Shown: positions 52,811 to 63,607, counted from the first letter of the stretch. The stretch is 64,000 nucleotides of DNA from Collimonas arenae (GCF_001584165.1 NZ_CP013233.1:2302620-2366619); one strand, 5' to 3'. Notes: generated by a model not told the origin, from the sequence alone. Made by a program: numbers and translations.

Positions 52811-55095
52811 TTAGTTAGCCCGCGCAGTAAGCCATTTATCCGAAGTCAACGGGACGCCAACAATACGGATTTCACCTAAGCTACCTAAGAATCCGGTAGA
52901 CATACCGCCCGCCCATTGGCCGCAGCCTATCGCCATCTGATCTGCAGGTTTGACGTAGCGAATTCCGTTCATCCCTGAGTTGTTTCGGAGGACCGGTGCC
53001 CCTTCGACGTACATGGTGGTGGAATACGAGTCACTCGGATTGTTGACGATGGCGATATGAAGCCATTGCCCAGCAGAGATGCTGCCGGACCAACATGTCA
53101 AGTTTGTGTTTTGGTTGGTCGGCACGATTTCCCACTGAATCTCCATCAAATTCGACAAAGCGAACATCAGACAACAATCACCGTCGTCCGAAGCAAAACC
53201 TGCGAGTTCTGAGCGGGGGCCGAGACGATACAGGATGCCCATCCATCCATTGACATTAGCGTCGAAGCCGGGATCAATCTTGATGAATGCTTCGACTGTA
53301 TATCCATTCGAGAACGGTTCGGTATTCAGCGAAGAGTTCGGATCGGTTGTGAAGTACGAAGCTCTCGTGCCCGTAGAGTTGAGGAAACGCAGGCTTCCTG
53401 GGGCTGCCGACAATGGATGGTGATCCTTCGACCAGATCAGATCTCCCGGCATGCCCAGTTCGATGTGCAGGGAAATTGGGTTGGTGCCAGCCGTTGACGC
53501 ATCCTTGATTTGCTGGCCCGCTTGATATGGGAAAGCATCGCCCTCGGATGCCGCGTTGTTGAAAAATCGCCAATGCGCGAGCGTATTGGCCACCTTTGGA
53601 TAATCATCGCTGCCGGTCGGCAGTACAACAGCTTTTTGCGGTGCTTGGATATAGTTGGTAAGAATCAAGGACTTCGCTATATCTGTCAACGCCTGGGTTG
53701 ACGTACCAACCGGGGTGATGAAATTTTTGTTGAAAGATGAAAACCTCTTTGCAAATTGAAAATCCAGCGAAAAACTTTGATTGGAGTCCGTTAGCCACGC
53801 CACATCAAACTGATTGAGTGTGCTCGATGGCTTGACGGGAACCCATGGGGAAAATGAGCTGGCCGTTATTTTGTTATTAGTTAGATCAAAATCATACAGC
53901 CGCATCAATCCGTTTCCGCCCATATACGCCATCTGATAATCCACGACCATTAAAATGACGTCGTTGCCAAAGGCGTTCTGTTTGATTTTCGTGCACGACC
54001 CGTGATAATGCCCGCTAACGGCCATAAAAATCTGGTCGTTGTTTTTTATGAGCTTTTCCCACAAATAGTTTGAGTAGGCGGTGTCGGCCGCGGTAGTGCC
54101 ATCGCTGCCAATGCCCATCAGTTGATGATTTACCAGGATAACCGGGATCGTGCTGTTGCTCGCAATTACCTGGTTTGCCCATGCGAGAGCATCGTCGGAG
54201 GCCCTCCAAGATAGGGAGAGCACGAGGAATTTGTTACCTTCTGCGGTGAAAACATGATACTCATGGAATCCGGACGAATGCCTGCCGCCGAATGTGGCTT
54301 GCTGCTTGGCTCGTTCCGTCGGGAACACTTGCAGATACGGTTGGAAGATACCGGATCGATGGTTACCTCCGTCCTGATAACCATCATCATTGTTAAAACC
54401 CGTAACGCCAATTCCCCAATCCGGCCCCCATTGCATGTCATGACCAATCGCACCAACGTCGTGATTGCCAGCGCATATCGAATAGGGGCACTCCGCCACT
54501 TCCAGGACTTGCATGGCTTGGCTTGCCAGCTCCCACTCCTTATTAATCTGGTCGCTATTCAATTGCCCATTTGCCACCAGGTTTGTACTGCTTGTCCACG
54601 GCGACGAGCCTTCTGCCGTGTAGTACCAAGACTGATCTACCACGTCTCCGAGATGAATCGTGAACGGTATTTTTAGATCAGCACCATGTGCAGCAATCCA
54701 CTGCGTCTGAGTTTTAAACGGATTGTTGTAAAGCGGATTAATTGCCGTATAGAGCTTCTGATATAGCTCCCCCATTTTCTCAGACGCATACCGCGGATAA
54801 AATTGCGTATCGGGCAAAATTGGGATTGAAAAACTTGATATGGCCATGGCCGCTGGCGGCGGGGGTGTTGTTCCACCTGAGGGAGCTGTACCGCCTGGAG
54901 GCGCTGTTCCACCTGGGGCGTTGTACCGCCTGCAGGTGCTGTTCCGCTGGCGTCGGAGGAATTCATGGTTCCGCCGCCGCAGCCTTGTAAAATTGTGCCC
55001 ACCCCCATTACCGACATTGCCAGCATTGATTTCAATATTTCTCGCCGCTTAATTTCGGGAACGAAAGCAAGTTGATCCAGATTTATATCTTTCAT
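52811..55095 (-). CDS. Tat-exported lipoprotein phosphoesterase with LamG-like domain, frameshifted
   Basis: N terminus MKDINLDQLAFVPEIKRREILKSMLA carries a twin-arginine type RREILK and a lipobox TILQGC, then a Gly/Thr/Pro repeat linker. The metallophosphoesterase domain has LPDTQFY, IHLGDVVDQS, AGNHDVGAIGHD, LVNHQLMG and SGHYHGS. A C-terminal beta-sandwich of LamG/concanavalin type (TVEAFIKIDP, GQWLHIAIVNN) follows. Linker and catalytic part lie in different frames. Adding one base to the run at 54915-54918 gives 761 aa and a clean GGTAPPGG repeat linker. Substrate unknown; possibly a cell-surface phosphohydrolase. Confidence 0.8.
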
Positions 55096-55176
55096 TTGAA
55101 ATACTTTTCACTGAGTTTTAAAAGGACCTACCGAGGGGATTAACTACAATTAATCGAAGGTGAATCAATTCTCTGT

Positions 55177-55494
55177 CTAGCCGTTACCGGCCAGATATTT
55201 GCAAAGCTGTTCGTAGTGCGCTCGGACCTCATCAAGCAACTGGCCAGCTTTCTCTTGCACAGAATTTTCCAGGTCGTTATGGTTTTTCATGGCGTCGGAA
55301 ATATCGGCAGAAATTCGGTTATAAAATTGCAATTGTTGCTGGTTGCCGAAAATGCTTTCCCACTCTTCACGAAAAATTTCGTCGAAAGTCAAACTCTCTA
55401 TAAATCGTGCAGCGCTGGTGGTTTCGTCCAAATTGAAAGAGCGCAGCATTTGCGCCAGCAATAATGGACCGTCATCCAAAATTCTCTGTGTCAT
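55177..55494 (-). CDS. unrecognised 105-aa protein
   Basis: From ATG 55494 behind GGAG. Acidic, helical, no membrane segment: SFNLDETTSAARFIESLTFDEIFREEWESIFGNQQQL and a C-terminal AGQLLDEVRAHYEQLCKYL. No family known to me. It is divergent from the GTPase module across a 591-bp gap and might be its partner or unrelated. A much longer upstream frame exists but lacks protein-like sequence. Confidence 0.55.
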   Translation of the reverse strand: MTQRILDDGPLLLAQMLRSFNLDETTSAARFIESLTFDEIFREEWESIFGNQQQLQFYNRISADISDAMKNHNDLENSVQEKAGQLLDEVRAHYEQLCKYLAGNG

Positions 55495-56085
55495 CTCATC
55501 TGCTCCGTCAATAAAAACAATTTTCCTGTTGATGGTATTTACCGCCGCAGATGCGCTTGGCAATGCCGGCGACCTGAAAAAAATCGTTCCGTCTCGAATC
55601 CTCTTGCGTGCGTTCGCGGCAGAACGAAATCCCTCCCCTGCCCTGCATCCTTTTGATTTCGTTATCAATGACCGTTTTCCCGGGTGAATGATGAGCAACG
55701 CAAAAGAAAATTCCAATCGGGAAATCCTGAATTTTGGGTAGGCATTTCCTCCAATCCTGAAAATATTCATCCGATGCCAATCGCAGCAATCGTCAGACCG
55801 GATCAAGCGCCATGTCGATCAGGTTTCCCGAGCGGCATAGGGAATTCCTTACAAGTCATTTCGCAAATCCCACACGAATATCAAGATTCCCTGATATTCC
55901 CGCCCCTACTTATTGCCTATCCTTGCCGCTAGCAAGTGCTCAAAGGCGATGTCGCACACACCAGTTATGCGGCAGATAAAGAGAGTAACGATCTGGCTCA
56001 TTTTTAGGGGGGCTCATGCCGCATCCACTGTTAGTAAACTTTCTTTTGCTTGCTCTGAATTCCAGCAATCAATCCCGACTCCATC
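55495..56085. other. 591-bp intergenic region
   Basis: No gene I can support on either strand; overlapping frames lack natural composition. It probably holds promoters for both the 105-aa gene and the GTPase operon. Confidence 0.5.
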
Positions 56086-56781
56086 ATGCGTAAGGCCACC
56101 TTCATCTCTGTCAGCCATCTCGCTGAAAAAGAGTTCTTGCGCTATGAACTCCTCATGCAGATAGCAAATGAAAAGACGGTATTCCACTGGATTCCATCCG
56201 ATATCCAATATGCATCGGTGGCATTGCTTGATCATTCCATTTTCAATTCACACAAAGCGCTGCCTCCCAACTGCATTTGTATCTGGATCTCTGACTCCCA
56301 AGACCGTCCATCGGGTAAAGGCAACATAACCCTACCGCTGGATTTTCGTCTGCAGGATCTGATAAACGCACTTGACCGAGCGGCTTTACGGATACTGGAC
56401 ATGACGGCTGAGAGAATTGTGTCGCCCGACACGACCGATTTGGTCTCTCAAAGAACTTATCGGATCTCCAGGTGGATCGACCTGAGGGACGATTTGTCCC
56501 CTATTCGCTTTCAGAAAATCCTTGCGGTAATGACGAAGCAATCAGTCAACTGGCATTGGCTCCTTACATACGGCGCCCTGACAGAACGTGAAGCATGTGC
56601 GTTTCTTGATGAACTGAGAAAGAAAGAAATATTGATTGAAGGAGGCAAAACGCCGATCGCTCCAGAACCTGTGCGGCCGGTTTGCCTTGAACAAAAGGAG
56701 CGCGGCGTAGGATTGTTTGTCAAAAAAATCAATCAATGGTTGGGCAGGAGCCGTACACAGGAAATGGAGAACACCCAATAG
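56086..56781 (+). CDS. unrecognised 231-aa protein heading the GTPase/Roadblock operon
   Basis: Soluble. The N-terminal half is alpha/beta; the C-terminal half includes a compact helical part WHWLLTYGALTEREACAFLDELRKKEIL that looks like a winged helix, followed by a basic tail. No family recognised. It overlaps the GTPase start by one base (TAGTG), so production is coupled. Likely an adaptor or output protein of the module; the start codon is weakly supported. Confidence 0.65.
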   Translation: MRKATFISVSHLAEKEFLRYELLMQIANEKTVFHWIPSDIQYASVALLDHSIFNSHKALPPNCICIWISDSQDRPSGKGNITLPLDFRLQDLINALDRAALRILDMTAERIVSPDTTDLVSQRTYRISRWIDLRDDLSPIRFQKILAVMTKQSVNWHWLLTYGALTEREACAFLDELRKKEILIEGGKTPIAPEPVRPVCLEQKERGVGLFVKKINQWLGRSRTQEMENTQ

Positions 56782-57304
56782 TGTGCATATTACGCGTGGT
56801 ACTTCTGGGGCCGATGGCATAGGAAAAACGACAGCGATTCGTTCTCTGTGCGGAGATCTGATGGTCGATTGCGACGTTCCCAATATGGATCCCAGCTCTG
56901 CTGCCAAGGAGAATACAACGGTTGGCGCCGATTTTGGGATAGTGGATTTAGACGACGGTGAGCAACTTCATATCTACGGCAGCCCGGGACAGGATCGTTT
57001 CGATTTCGTGCGTGGTTGGCTGCTCTCCATGGCGATTGGCGTGATTGTCATGGTCGACGCCAATGAAGCGAACGCGGTCCGCACGGCGGAGCAATACCTT
57101 CAAACTGTTTATTCCGTTTCCGAAGACATGCCGTGCATGCTGCTGTTGGCTCGCCCTGTCAGCGCCGATGTGAGCAACCGGTTTGCGTCGCAACTGACGA
57201 CCGCACTGGGTATCGCCGTCCCAATGATTACAGCAGATGTGCGCGAACGATCACAAATGCTTGATGCACTGGATATTTTTTCATCTCTGCTGGCAGCAAT
57301 ATAA
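56781..57304 (+). CDS. small Ras-like GTPase (MglA/conservon type), frameshifted
   Basis: Frame as sequenced lacks a proper P-loop start. Adding one G at 56816-56817 joins VCILRVVLLGPMGIGKTTAI, a correct Walker A (GPMGIGKT), to the rest: a DxxG-like HIYGSPGQDRFDFVRGW, MVDANEANAV and a C-terminal helix. The repaired protein is 174 aa starting GTG 56781. The NKxD base-recognition motif is not visible, so specificity is uncertain. Similar proteins (CvnD, MglA relatives) work with Roadblock proteins, two of which follow. Cytoplasmic switch, inferred. Confidence 0.78.
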
Positions 57305-57319
57305 ATTCACACACAAAAA

Positions 57320-57721
57320 ATGAAAGCCGATCTCGCTTCCGCAGCCTTCGCTGCTCGTCATGTATTCAGCCAAATTGACTTGCCTCAAAACAGCATTTCA
57401 ACAATGGTCATGACCACTTTGGACGGGCAAGAAATCGCTATCCATGACCCAGGACACAAATACAGTGCCGCCCGTCTTTCTGCAATGACCAGCTCCCTGG
57501 TCGCCATCGCACGCTCGCTGGGCAAAGAGGTTGACTTCGATGGCTGTGATCGTTTGGTGCTTGAAACCCCGAAAGGAAAAATCATTTTTCGCCCGATCGG
57601 CCATAAGTACCCTTTTTTGCTCTGCGTTGTAGTCAACCAGGACGCCATTCTAGGACACACCATATGGACGGTCGATAAAATCGTCAGCAATTTTATCCAG
57701 CAGCTAATTCTCAGCCATTGA
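57320..57721 (+). CDS. Roadblock/LC7 domain protein
   Basis: 133 aa with the fold's pattern: STMVMTTLDGQEIAIHDPG, AMTSSLVAIARSLGKE, RLVLETPKGKIIFRPIG and FLLCVVVNQDAILGHT. Roadblock proteins such as MglB act as GAPs or scaffolds for Ras-like GTPases. It is 15 bp downstream of the GTPase. Confidence 0.82.
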   Translation: MKADLASAAFAARHVFSQIDLPQNSISTMVMTTLDGQEIAIHDPGHKYSAARLSAMTSSLVAIARSLGKEVDFDGCDRLVLETPKGKIIFRPIGHKYPFLLCVVVNQDAILGHTIWTVDKIVSNFIQQLILSH

Positions 57722-57810
57722 TGCAATTTAATGCATCACCGGCGTTGGTCGGCCGGCGGTGATGTATCTACTCCGTTCAACGCCACTACCTATAAAAGTC
57801 AGGGAAAAAT

Positions 57811-58170
57811 ATGAGTAACATGAAAATTATTATTGATTCACTACTGATTGTCGATGGCATGCTAGCGGCAGCAATTGTCGATAGCAACAGTGGAATGATT
57901 CTGGGTTCCGGCGGCAGCGGCGTTGATCTGGACTTGGCAGCCGCTGGTAACACCGAAGTAATGCGTGCCAAATTGAAGACCATGAAGAGCCTTGGCCTGA
58001 ATGACAACATCGAAGATGTCTTGATTACTCTAGGTAAGCAGTACCACATACTGCGGCCTATAGAGAAGCACGAAGGCCTGTTTATCTACGTGGTGCTGGA
58101 CAAAGGGAAATCCAATCTGGCGTTGGCCCGGCGCAAAGTACAGGATGCGGAACACGCATTGGTAATATAA
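57811..58170 (+). CDS. second Roadblock-like protein
   Basis: 119 aa: IIIDSLLIVDGMLAAAIVDSNSGMILG, then DLDLAAAGNTEVMRAKLKTM, IEDVLITLGKQYHILRPI and FIYVVLDKGKSNLALARRKV, the alternating helix-strand order of Roadblock/LC7 domains. 89 bp after the first Roadblock gene, with an A-rich leader. The two may form a heterodimer. Confidence 0.75.
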   Translation: MSNMKIIIDSLLIVDGMLAAAIVDSNSGMILGSGGSGVDLDLAAAGNTEVMRAKLKTMKSLGLNDNIEDVLITLGKQYHILRPIEKHEGLFIYVVLDKGKSNLALARRKVQDAEHALVI

Positions 58171-58280
58171 GCGATCTTGCGCGGCAGGGATGCCTGCCGC
58201 CGAAATCCCGATAAGCACAGTATGCTACGGCGTCGAAATTATGTGAAACCGTGTCGGCGGCTACCGGCCGCATAGACCGC

Positions 58281-59192
58281 TCAATCTTCTATTTTGTCGG
58301 TAGGAAAAAGGATGGAATCCCGTAGCAAATATCCCATCGGCATATTCACACTTTTGCCTGGTGCTGGAATGGAATGCATGAACCATTTATCGTAGATCTT
58401 TCGAAAATCGCCGTCATTCTGCAAATTCGCCATTTCCCGGTCGACCAATGCTTTGAATTCGGCGTCGTCTTTAGTCAGCATGATCGCGTAGGGTTCCACC
58501 GAGAGCGCATCGCCAACTATCGCGAATTCTTCTGGACGTTTCGTGCTCGCACGAAAACCGTACAAGATAACGTCATCCATCACGAATGCCGAGGCCTGCC
58601 GCTTTTCAAGCATGCTGAACGACTCGGCATGATCGCCTCCTTCCACCAATTTCAAGGCCAGCGCCCTGACCTTGTTCCTGTCGTTCAGTAACTTGATGGT
58701 CGTCGTTCCTTTGGTCGTCACGACTTCTTTTCCACGCAAATCAATCCAGTTTTTGATGCCTGAATCCGAGCGAACCACCATTCGTACCCCAGCAAAAAAA
58801 TGCGGCACGGTAAATGCCACCTGCTTACGGCGTTCGGCGTTGTTGGTAGTGGTGCCGCACTCAAGATCGGCCTGTCCGCCTGTAATCGCTGCTATGCGGC
58901 TGGAAGGCGTCACGGCCAGATAGTTAACTTTCAATTGCTGCAGCTTTAGTTCCTGCCGTATTCCTTCGACGATTTTCAAACAAAGATCGACAGTGAAGCC
59001 GACCGGCTTCTTATCCGCGTCAAGATACGAGAACGGCGCCGTCGTTTCCCGATAAGCAATCGTAATGGCCTGGGTGTCCTTGATTTTCGTTAGGGTCGGG
59101 CCGGCAATTGCTGGCGTCGAGCATAACCATGAACTCAACAGCAGCGTCCCAAGAATTGAATACCTAGGCCAAAGGAAAACATCCATGTACAT
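58281..59192 (-). CDS. amino-acid-type periplasmic solute-binding protein (SBP_bac_3)
   Basis: 303 aa. Signal peptide (ILGTLLLSSWLCSTPAIA), then ITIAYRETTAPFSYLDADKKPVGFTVDLCLKIVEGI, the glutamine-binding-like fold, with LECGTTTNNAERRKQVAFT and DGDFRKIYDKWF. No permease or ATPase is adjacent, so it may feed another transporter or a sensor. It is convergent with the Roadblock operon; divergent from the response regulator. Confidence 0.9.
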   Translation of the reverse strand: MYMDVFLWPRYSILGTLLLSSWLCSTPAIAGPTLTKIKDTQAITIAYRETTAPFSYLDADKKPVGFTVDLCLKIVEGIRQELKLQQLKVNYLAVTPSSRIAAITGGQADLECGTTTNNAERRKQVAFTVPHFFAGVRMVVRSDSGIKNWIDLRGKEVVTTKGTTTIKLLNDRNKVRALALKLVEGGDHAESFSMLEKRQASAFVMDDVILYGFRASTKRPEEFAIVGDALSVEPYAIMLTKDDAEFKALVDREMANLQNDGDFRKIYDKWFMHSIPAPGKSVNMPMGYLLRDSILFPTDKIED

Positions 59193-59553
59193 AGAACCAC
59201 CTTGTCATATAAAGAATATGATGCGGAATATTCAAAAGAACGCTTTGGCGACCATCGCGCCAGACCCAGGATAATGGGATTCTGGATTAGCAGATATCGG
59301 GATATCCTGATCTTGACGTAAGGATAGAAAACCTCTGTCCAGGTATGGCATTTGAAGCAAGGCTTCAGCCATCTCCCTATGCGAAGCCGCAGCACCGTCC
59401 GGTCTCGCCGCCCAGGAATTGGTCTAAAAAAAGCGGCCGATACAAACCTAAGATGCGTGATAATGACCAAAGAAAACGGCTATTCCGCCAATGCCGGATC
59501 CGGACGCAAAGATCCAGACCGGTATTTCTATCCAAAATGAATTGGGGGGATTC
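59193..59553. other. divergent intergenic region before the response regulator
   Basis: About 360 bp with no gene supported. Contains AT-rich promoter-like DNA for both flanking genes. No clear operator resolved. Confidence 0.5.
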
Positions 59554-60186
59554 ATGATACGAATACTGATCGCGGACGATCACGCAATCATGCGTGAGGG
59601 ATTGAAACAATTATTTGCGCTTGGCACGGAGGTGATGGTGGTGGGAGAAGCTGTCAACGGCGGGCAGGTGCTCGATGCATTGTATGCCGGCGGTATCGAC
59701 CTGGTGCTGCTCGACATGACCATGCCCGGCGTCAGTGGCGTCGATCTTATTCAGCGCATCCGCGCACATGAATCCTATCCGCCGATCCTGGTTCTCAGTA
59801 TGCACAATGAATTGCCGATTGCACGCCGAGCGTTGGCAGCCGGCGCATCCGGCTACCTTACCAAGGACAACAAACCGGAAACATTGATGCAAGCCATCCG
59901 CAAAGTGGTTGCGGGAGGACGTTTCATCGATCCTGAATTGGCCGAACAAATGGTTTTTGAATCAAGCAGCCCGGATCAGCGCCCGCAGCATGAACTTCTT
60001 TCCGATCGGGAGTTCCATATCCTGCTCTTGCTGGTGCGCGGGAAAAGCGTCAATCAGGTTGCCGAAGAATTATCGATCAGCAACAAGACTGTCAGCACCC
60101 ACAAGGCGCGATTGATGCAAAAAATGAAATTCCAGAACAATGCTGATCTAGTACGCTACGCACTTGCCTACAATCTGATCGAGTAA
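59554..60186 (+). CDS. NarL/FixJ-family response regulator
   Basis: 210 aa from the ATG at 59554 behind GGGGGGA. Receiver domain with D8, D9, phospho-acceptor D54 (DLVLLDMTMPG), S and K positions (LVLSMH, YLTKDNKPE), and a LuxR-type HTH (LSDREFHILLLLVRGKSVNQVAEELSISNKTVSTHK). Partner of the convergent sensor kinase, whose end is 16 bp away. Confidence 0.94.
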   Translation: MIRILIADDHAIMREGLKQLFALGTEVMVVGEAVNGGQVLDALYAGGIDLVLLDMTMPGVSGVDLIQRIRAHESYPPILVLSMHNELPIARRALAAGASGYLTKDNKPETLMQAIRKVVAGGRFIDPELAEQMVFESSSPDQRPQHELLSDREFHILLLLVRGKSVNQVAEELSISNKTVSTHKARLMQKMKFQNNADLVRYALAYNLIE

Positions 60187-60201
60187 TTTTCGCTCATGCC
60201 T

Positions 60202-63200
60202 TTATCTATCCAACATTGCATCTGCGATCGGGATCGATACCCTGATCGTGGTGCCGACACCAGGCACGCTGAAAATGGCAGCCTCGCCGCCGAGCATGAG
60301 CGCCCGCTCCCGGATGCTGATCAGGCCGAACGATTTCTTTTTTGCACGCTGGTATCAAATCCCCTGCCGTTGTCGCGCACCTCCAACAGGTAATACTGTT
60401 CCTTTCTATTCAGACTGATTTCTACCTGGCTCGCTTGCGCATGTCGGCTGATATTGGTCAACGATTCCTGCGCGATGCGGAAAATGGTAGTCGCCCGCGT
60501 GTCATCCAGGACGATGTTTTCTTCACGCACATCCAGGCTGCACGGAATGCCGGTATTGTCTCTGAACTCCTGAGCCAGCCACTCCAGCGCTGACACGATC
60601 CCCATGTCCAGCGCTGACGGACGCAGCGATGCGACGACATTGCGCACCACCTTGATGGTGCCATCCACCAACGTCACCATGCGTTCTATTTTTCCTTGTA
60701 ACGAGGGATTCTTCGCGCCGAACTCCAGTCCCACCACCGACACCCCCATGCGCAGCGCCGACAGGTGTTGTCCCAGTTCATCGTGTATTTCACGCGTCAG
60801 GCGCTTGCGCTCTTCTTCCCGCGACGCTTCCAGCTCATAAGCGCGTTCTCGCGCCTGCAGTTCCTTGAGCCGCTGGCGGGCGACCAGCCTGCGGACCCGG
60901 TATCGATGCATCAAGTACAGCAGCATCAGTGATAACAAGCCACAAACGACGTAGAAAGTCCTGGTTGACCACCATGGCGACAGAATCACAACCTCGACTT
61001 CCGCCGTCGGCGAATAAGCCTGCATGGCAGGATTATCAGCTGCCACTTGGAAACGATAACGGCCTGGAGGCAAAGCTGCATATCGCACCTCCGGGACGCT
61101 TGTCTTCGACCAGTCAGCTTCCAGGCCTTGCATCCGGTAACGAAAATTCAGGGTCTCACGGTTCTGGTAAGACAATGCGGCCAGTTTGAAATTGAGCGGA
61201 CTGGAGCTCCAAGGCAGGCGAACAGGCTGGCCGTGAGCAACGGTTTCACCATCGCGTGCGATGCTTTCCACCAGCACATCCAGCTGCAATGGCGCGAACA
61301 GCGATTCCGGCCGCAGAATATGAGACGCGCCGCCGCTGGTTGCTACCCACATCGAGCCGTCGCTATCTTCATAAAAGGAGTTCAGGTCGGTGTCGTTCCA
61401 CACCAGCCCACTTTCCTGGTTGAAAAAACGCCATTGCTTGTGATTCCATACACCGATTCCGGCGTCCGTAGATACCCACAACCAGCCACGGCTGTCTTCA
61501 AACAACGCCGTCACCGACTGATCCAGTAGCAACGAAGGCGTAACATCGTTTATTTTCAGCGCCCCATCCTGTTCGTTTGCACTCCAGACAGTCCCCGTTT
61601 CATCACCTAACCACAATGTTCCATTATGGGCACAGGCAATAGCGCTGTGCTGAAAGATTTGCGTGGCCGGCTTGGGCTTCGATTTGCGCCAATGTGTGCC
61701 GTCAAAACGCAGCAATCCCTTATCGGTGACAAACCACAGAACTCCGGCCTGATCCTGACACCCCTGGTACGCATTGATATTCTCCAAAGAAAATTCCATA
61801 CCGGCTACTTTTATCGGAGCCGGATTCGATTCAGGTTGCCTGACAATGTAAATGCCGACGTTGGTAGCAATCCAGAGTTGTCCGGACTGATCGAAAAACA
61901 AATTATTGATCGACGACAGCCCTGCGATCTTGACATACGCTTTGGCGCCGCGCTCACGGCGTACCAGGAGTCCCGAGAGCGAACCGGCCCAGATATTGCC
62001 TTGCGCGTCTTCAACCATATTTCTCCACTGGTGGGAGGTGCCGCCATAGGTTTCTGGAGCGACGGCAAAATATCCATTCTTCTGCAAGATGGCTGAACCG
62101 GACCGGGTACCTACATGCAGCAAATTTTGCCGGTCGCGCAAGAACGACAGCACGACATTGTTGGGCAGGCCTTGCCTGGTAGTCCAGTTCTCCCAATTCG
62201 GATAACCTATCCAATGCACCAGCCCATGTCCCAGTGATCCGAGCCAGACGCCGCCATCGCGATCAAACAGGATGGCATTGATCCCGCCACCAACTATCAG
62301 TCCGCTGGACTCGCCGAAGGATTCCCAGCGCTTGCCGTTCCAGCGGAGGATGCCTTCGTCGTGCCGGCTAAAAATCCTGCCGGCGGCGTCTGCGGCCAGA
62401 AATGGAATTCCATTCGCCTTCTGCTGCCGGTTCTGGTCTGGCGAACGGTCCTGGAAGACATGGCCGCCAGCCGGCAATACAAACACCTTGTGATCGCTAC
62501 GCACCCAGAGCATGTCTTGCCGATCATGAAGAATGGAGCGCCAATTTTCGCCTGCGGGCAAACCGCTTTCCTTCCCCAGTATCGACAGCTTCCCTTGTTC
62601 GTAATGGCACAGCGTGCGCTCGCATCCCATCCACAAATCTCCGTGCGGGCCGACATGGATACTGAAAAGTGTTTGCATCTCGGGATGAAGCGATAGTTGT
62701 CCCGCCTCGAAAATTCATGCGCCTGCCAGGAATGCCCTTGATCCCTGGATTGCACCAGCCACAAGCGATCCCCGCTGATTACCAGCAGGCGGTGCGGCCC
62801 TAGGGTGGCGAAGGTCTGTCCTTGGTAGAACTTGAACTGGACATTTTGAAATTGCATGGACACGAAACGCTGTCCCTGCCATAAGTACAAACCTTCGCTG
62901 GTGCCGACCCATAGCCGGCCGCTGCCATCCACATGCAATGTACTGACAAAAGGAGTGGGCAAGCCTTGGCGCAGTTCAAAACGCTGGAACCGCGCGCCAT
63001 CGTAGCGGAACAAACCGTTCTGGGTGCCAATCCACAAATAGCCGCCAGGCTCCTGCGCCAGGGCATTGACGGCCATGTTTGTCAAACCATCCGACTGGCT
63101 GTAATAACGCAATGGCAGCTGCTGGCAAATCGCGGCCGGCGGCAGGAAAATCAACCACAGCATTACGATCAGTCGACGACGCCAGCGCAAACTCATCATA

Positions 63201-63217
63201 CAGTTTCCTATTGTCAT
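60202..63217 (-). CDS. beta-propeller sensor histidine kinase (Y_Y_Y/HisKA_3), two frameshifts
   Basis: Signal or anchor segment (LIVMLWLIFLPPAAICQ), then Reg_prop propeller repeats (GYLWIGTQNGLFRYDG, RLWVGTSEGLYLW and others), a Y_Y_Y domain (FRYRMQGLEADWSKTSVPEVRYAALPPGRY), one membrane helix (FYVVCGLLSLMLLYLMHRY), HisKA_3 (REIHDELGQHLSALR, phospho-His) and HATPase (DNGRGFDTS). The gene is broken near 62710-62713 and 60338-60343; one added base at each restores EFFEAGQLSLHPEMQ and the ending KKKSFGLISIRERALMLGG to a TAA at 60202, giving about 1005 aa. Partner of the NarL-type regulator. Confidence 0.85.
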
Positions 63218-63373
63218 TTAAGGACATAAACGAGGCTGTACTGAGGATACCCTGTGCGACATGATATGGTAAAAATCCATATATAGGCATCCAATTGATG
63301 CTTGCGGCTGCCCCGATCCCCCATGGCGATCGGGACCAAAATCCAGTATCGCCCGGGAACATGCCATTGCGCC

Positions 63374-63607
63374 TCAAAAAAAACTCTTCAGTTCTGCAAT
63401 AGAAAGTTCGCTGGTTTCATGGAGGCTGATCAGGATGGATGCGCCGACCCGCAACCGGCCATGACGAATTTTGCTGATGACAGGCGGGCTCACTTTGAGG
63501 CGGCGCGACAGCGCCGCGTCATTTTTGAGTTCCAGCTTGGCGATGACGGCGTCCAGCATCTTGTTGGCATTTATGATGTACTCATCCGCGTCGTCTGCAT
63601 TCTTCAT
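63374..63607 (-). CDS. small HTH (XRE/Cro-like) protein
   Basis: 77 aa: MLDAVIAKLELKNDAALSRRLKVSPPVISKIRHGRLRVGASILISLHETS is a lambda-repressor-like HTH, similar to a small antitoxin or regulator. No toxin partner is visible alongside. The 5' region is AT-rich promoter-like DNA. Confidence 0.7.
   Translation of the reverse strand: MKNADDADEYIINANKMLDAVIAKLELKNDAALSRRLKVSPPVISKIRHGRLRVGASILISLHETSELSIAELKSFF

Noticed and set aside
55508..56085. Possible genes in the gap left of the GTPase operon.
   Set aside because: Available frames lack ribosome sites and protein-like composition.
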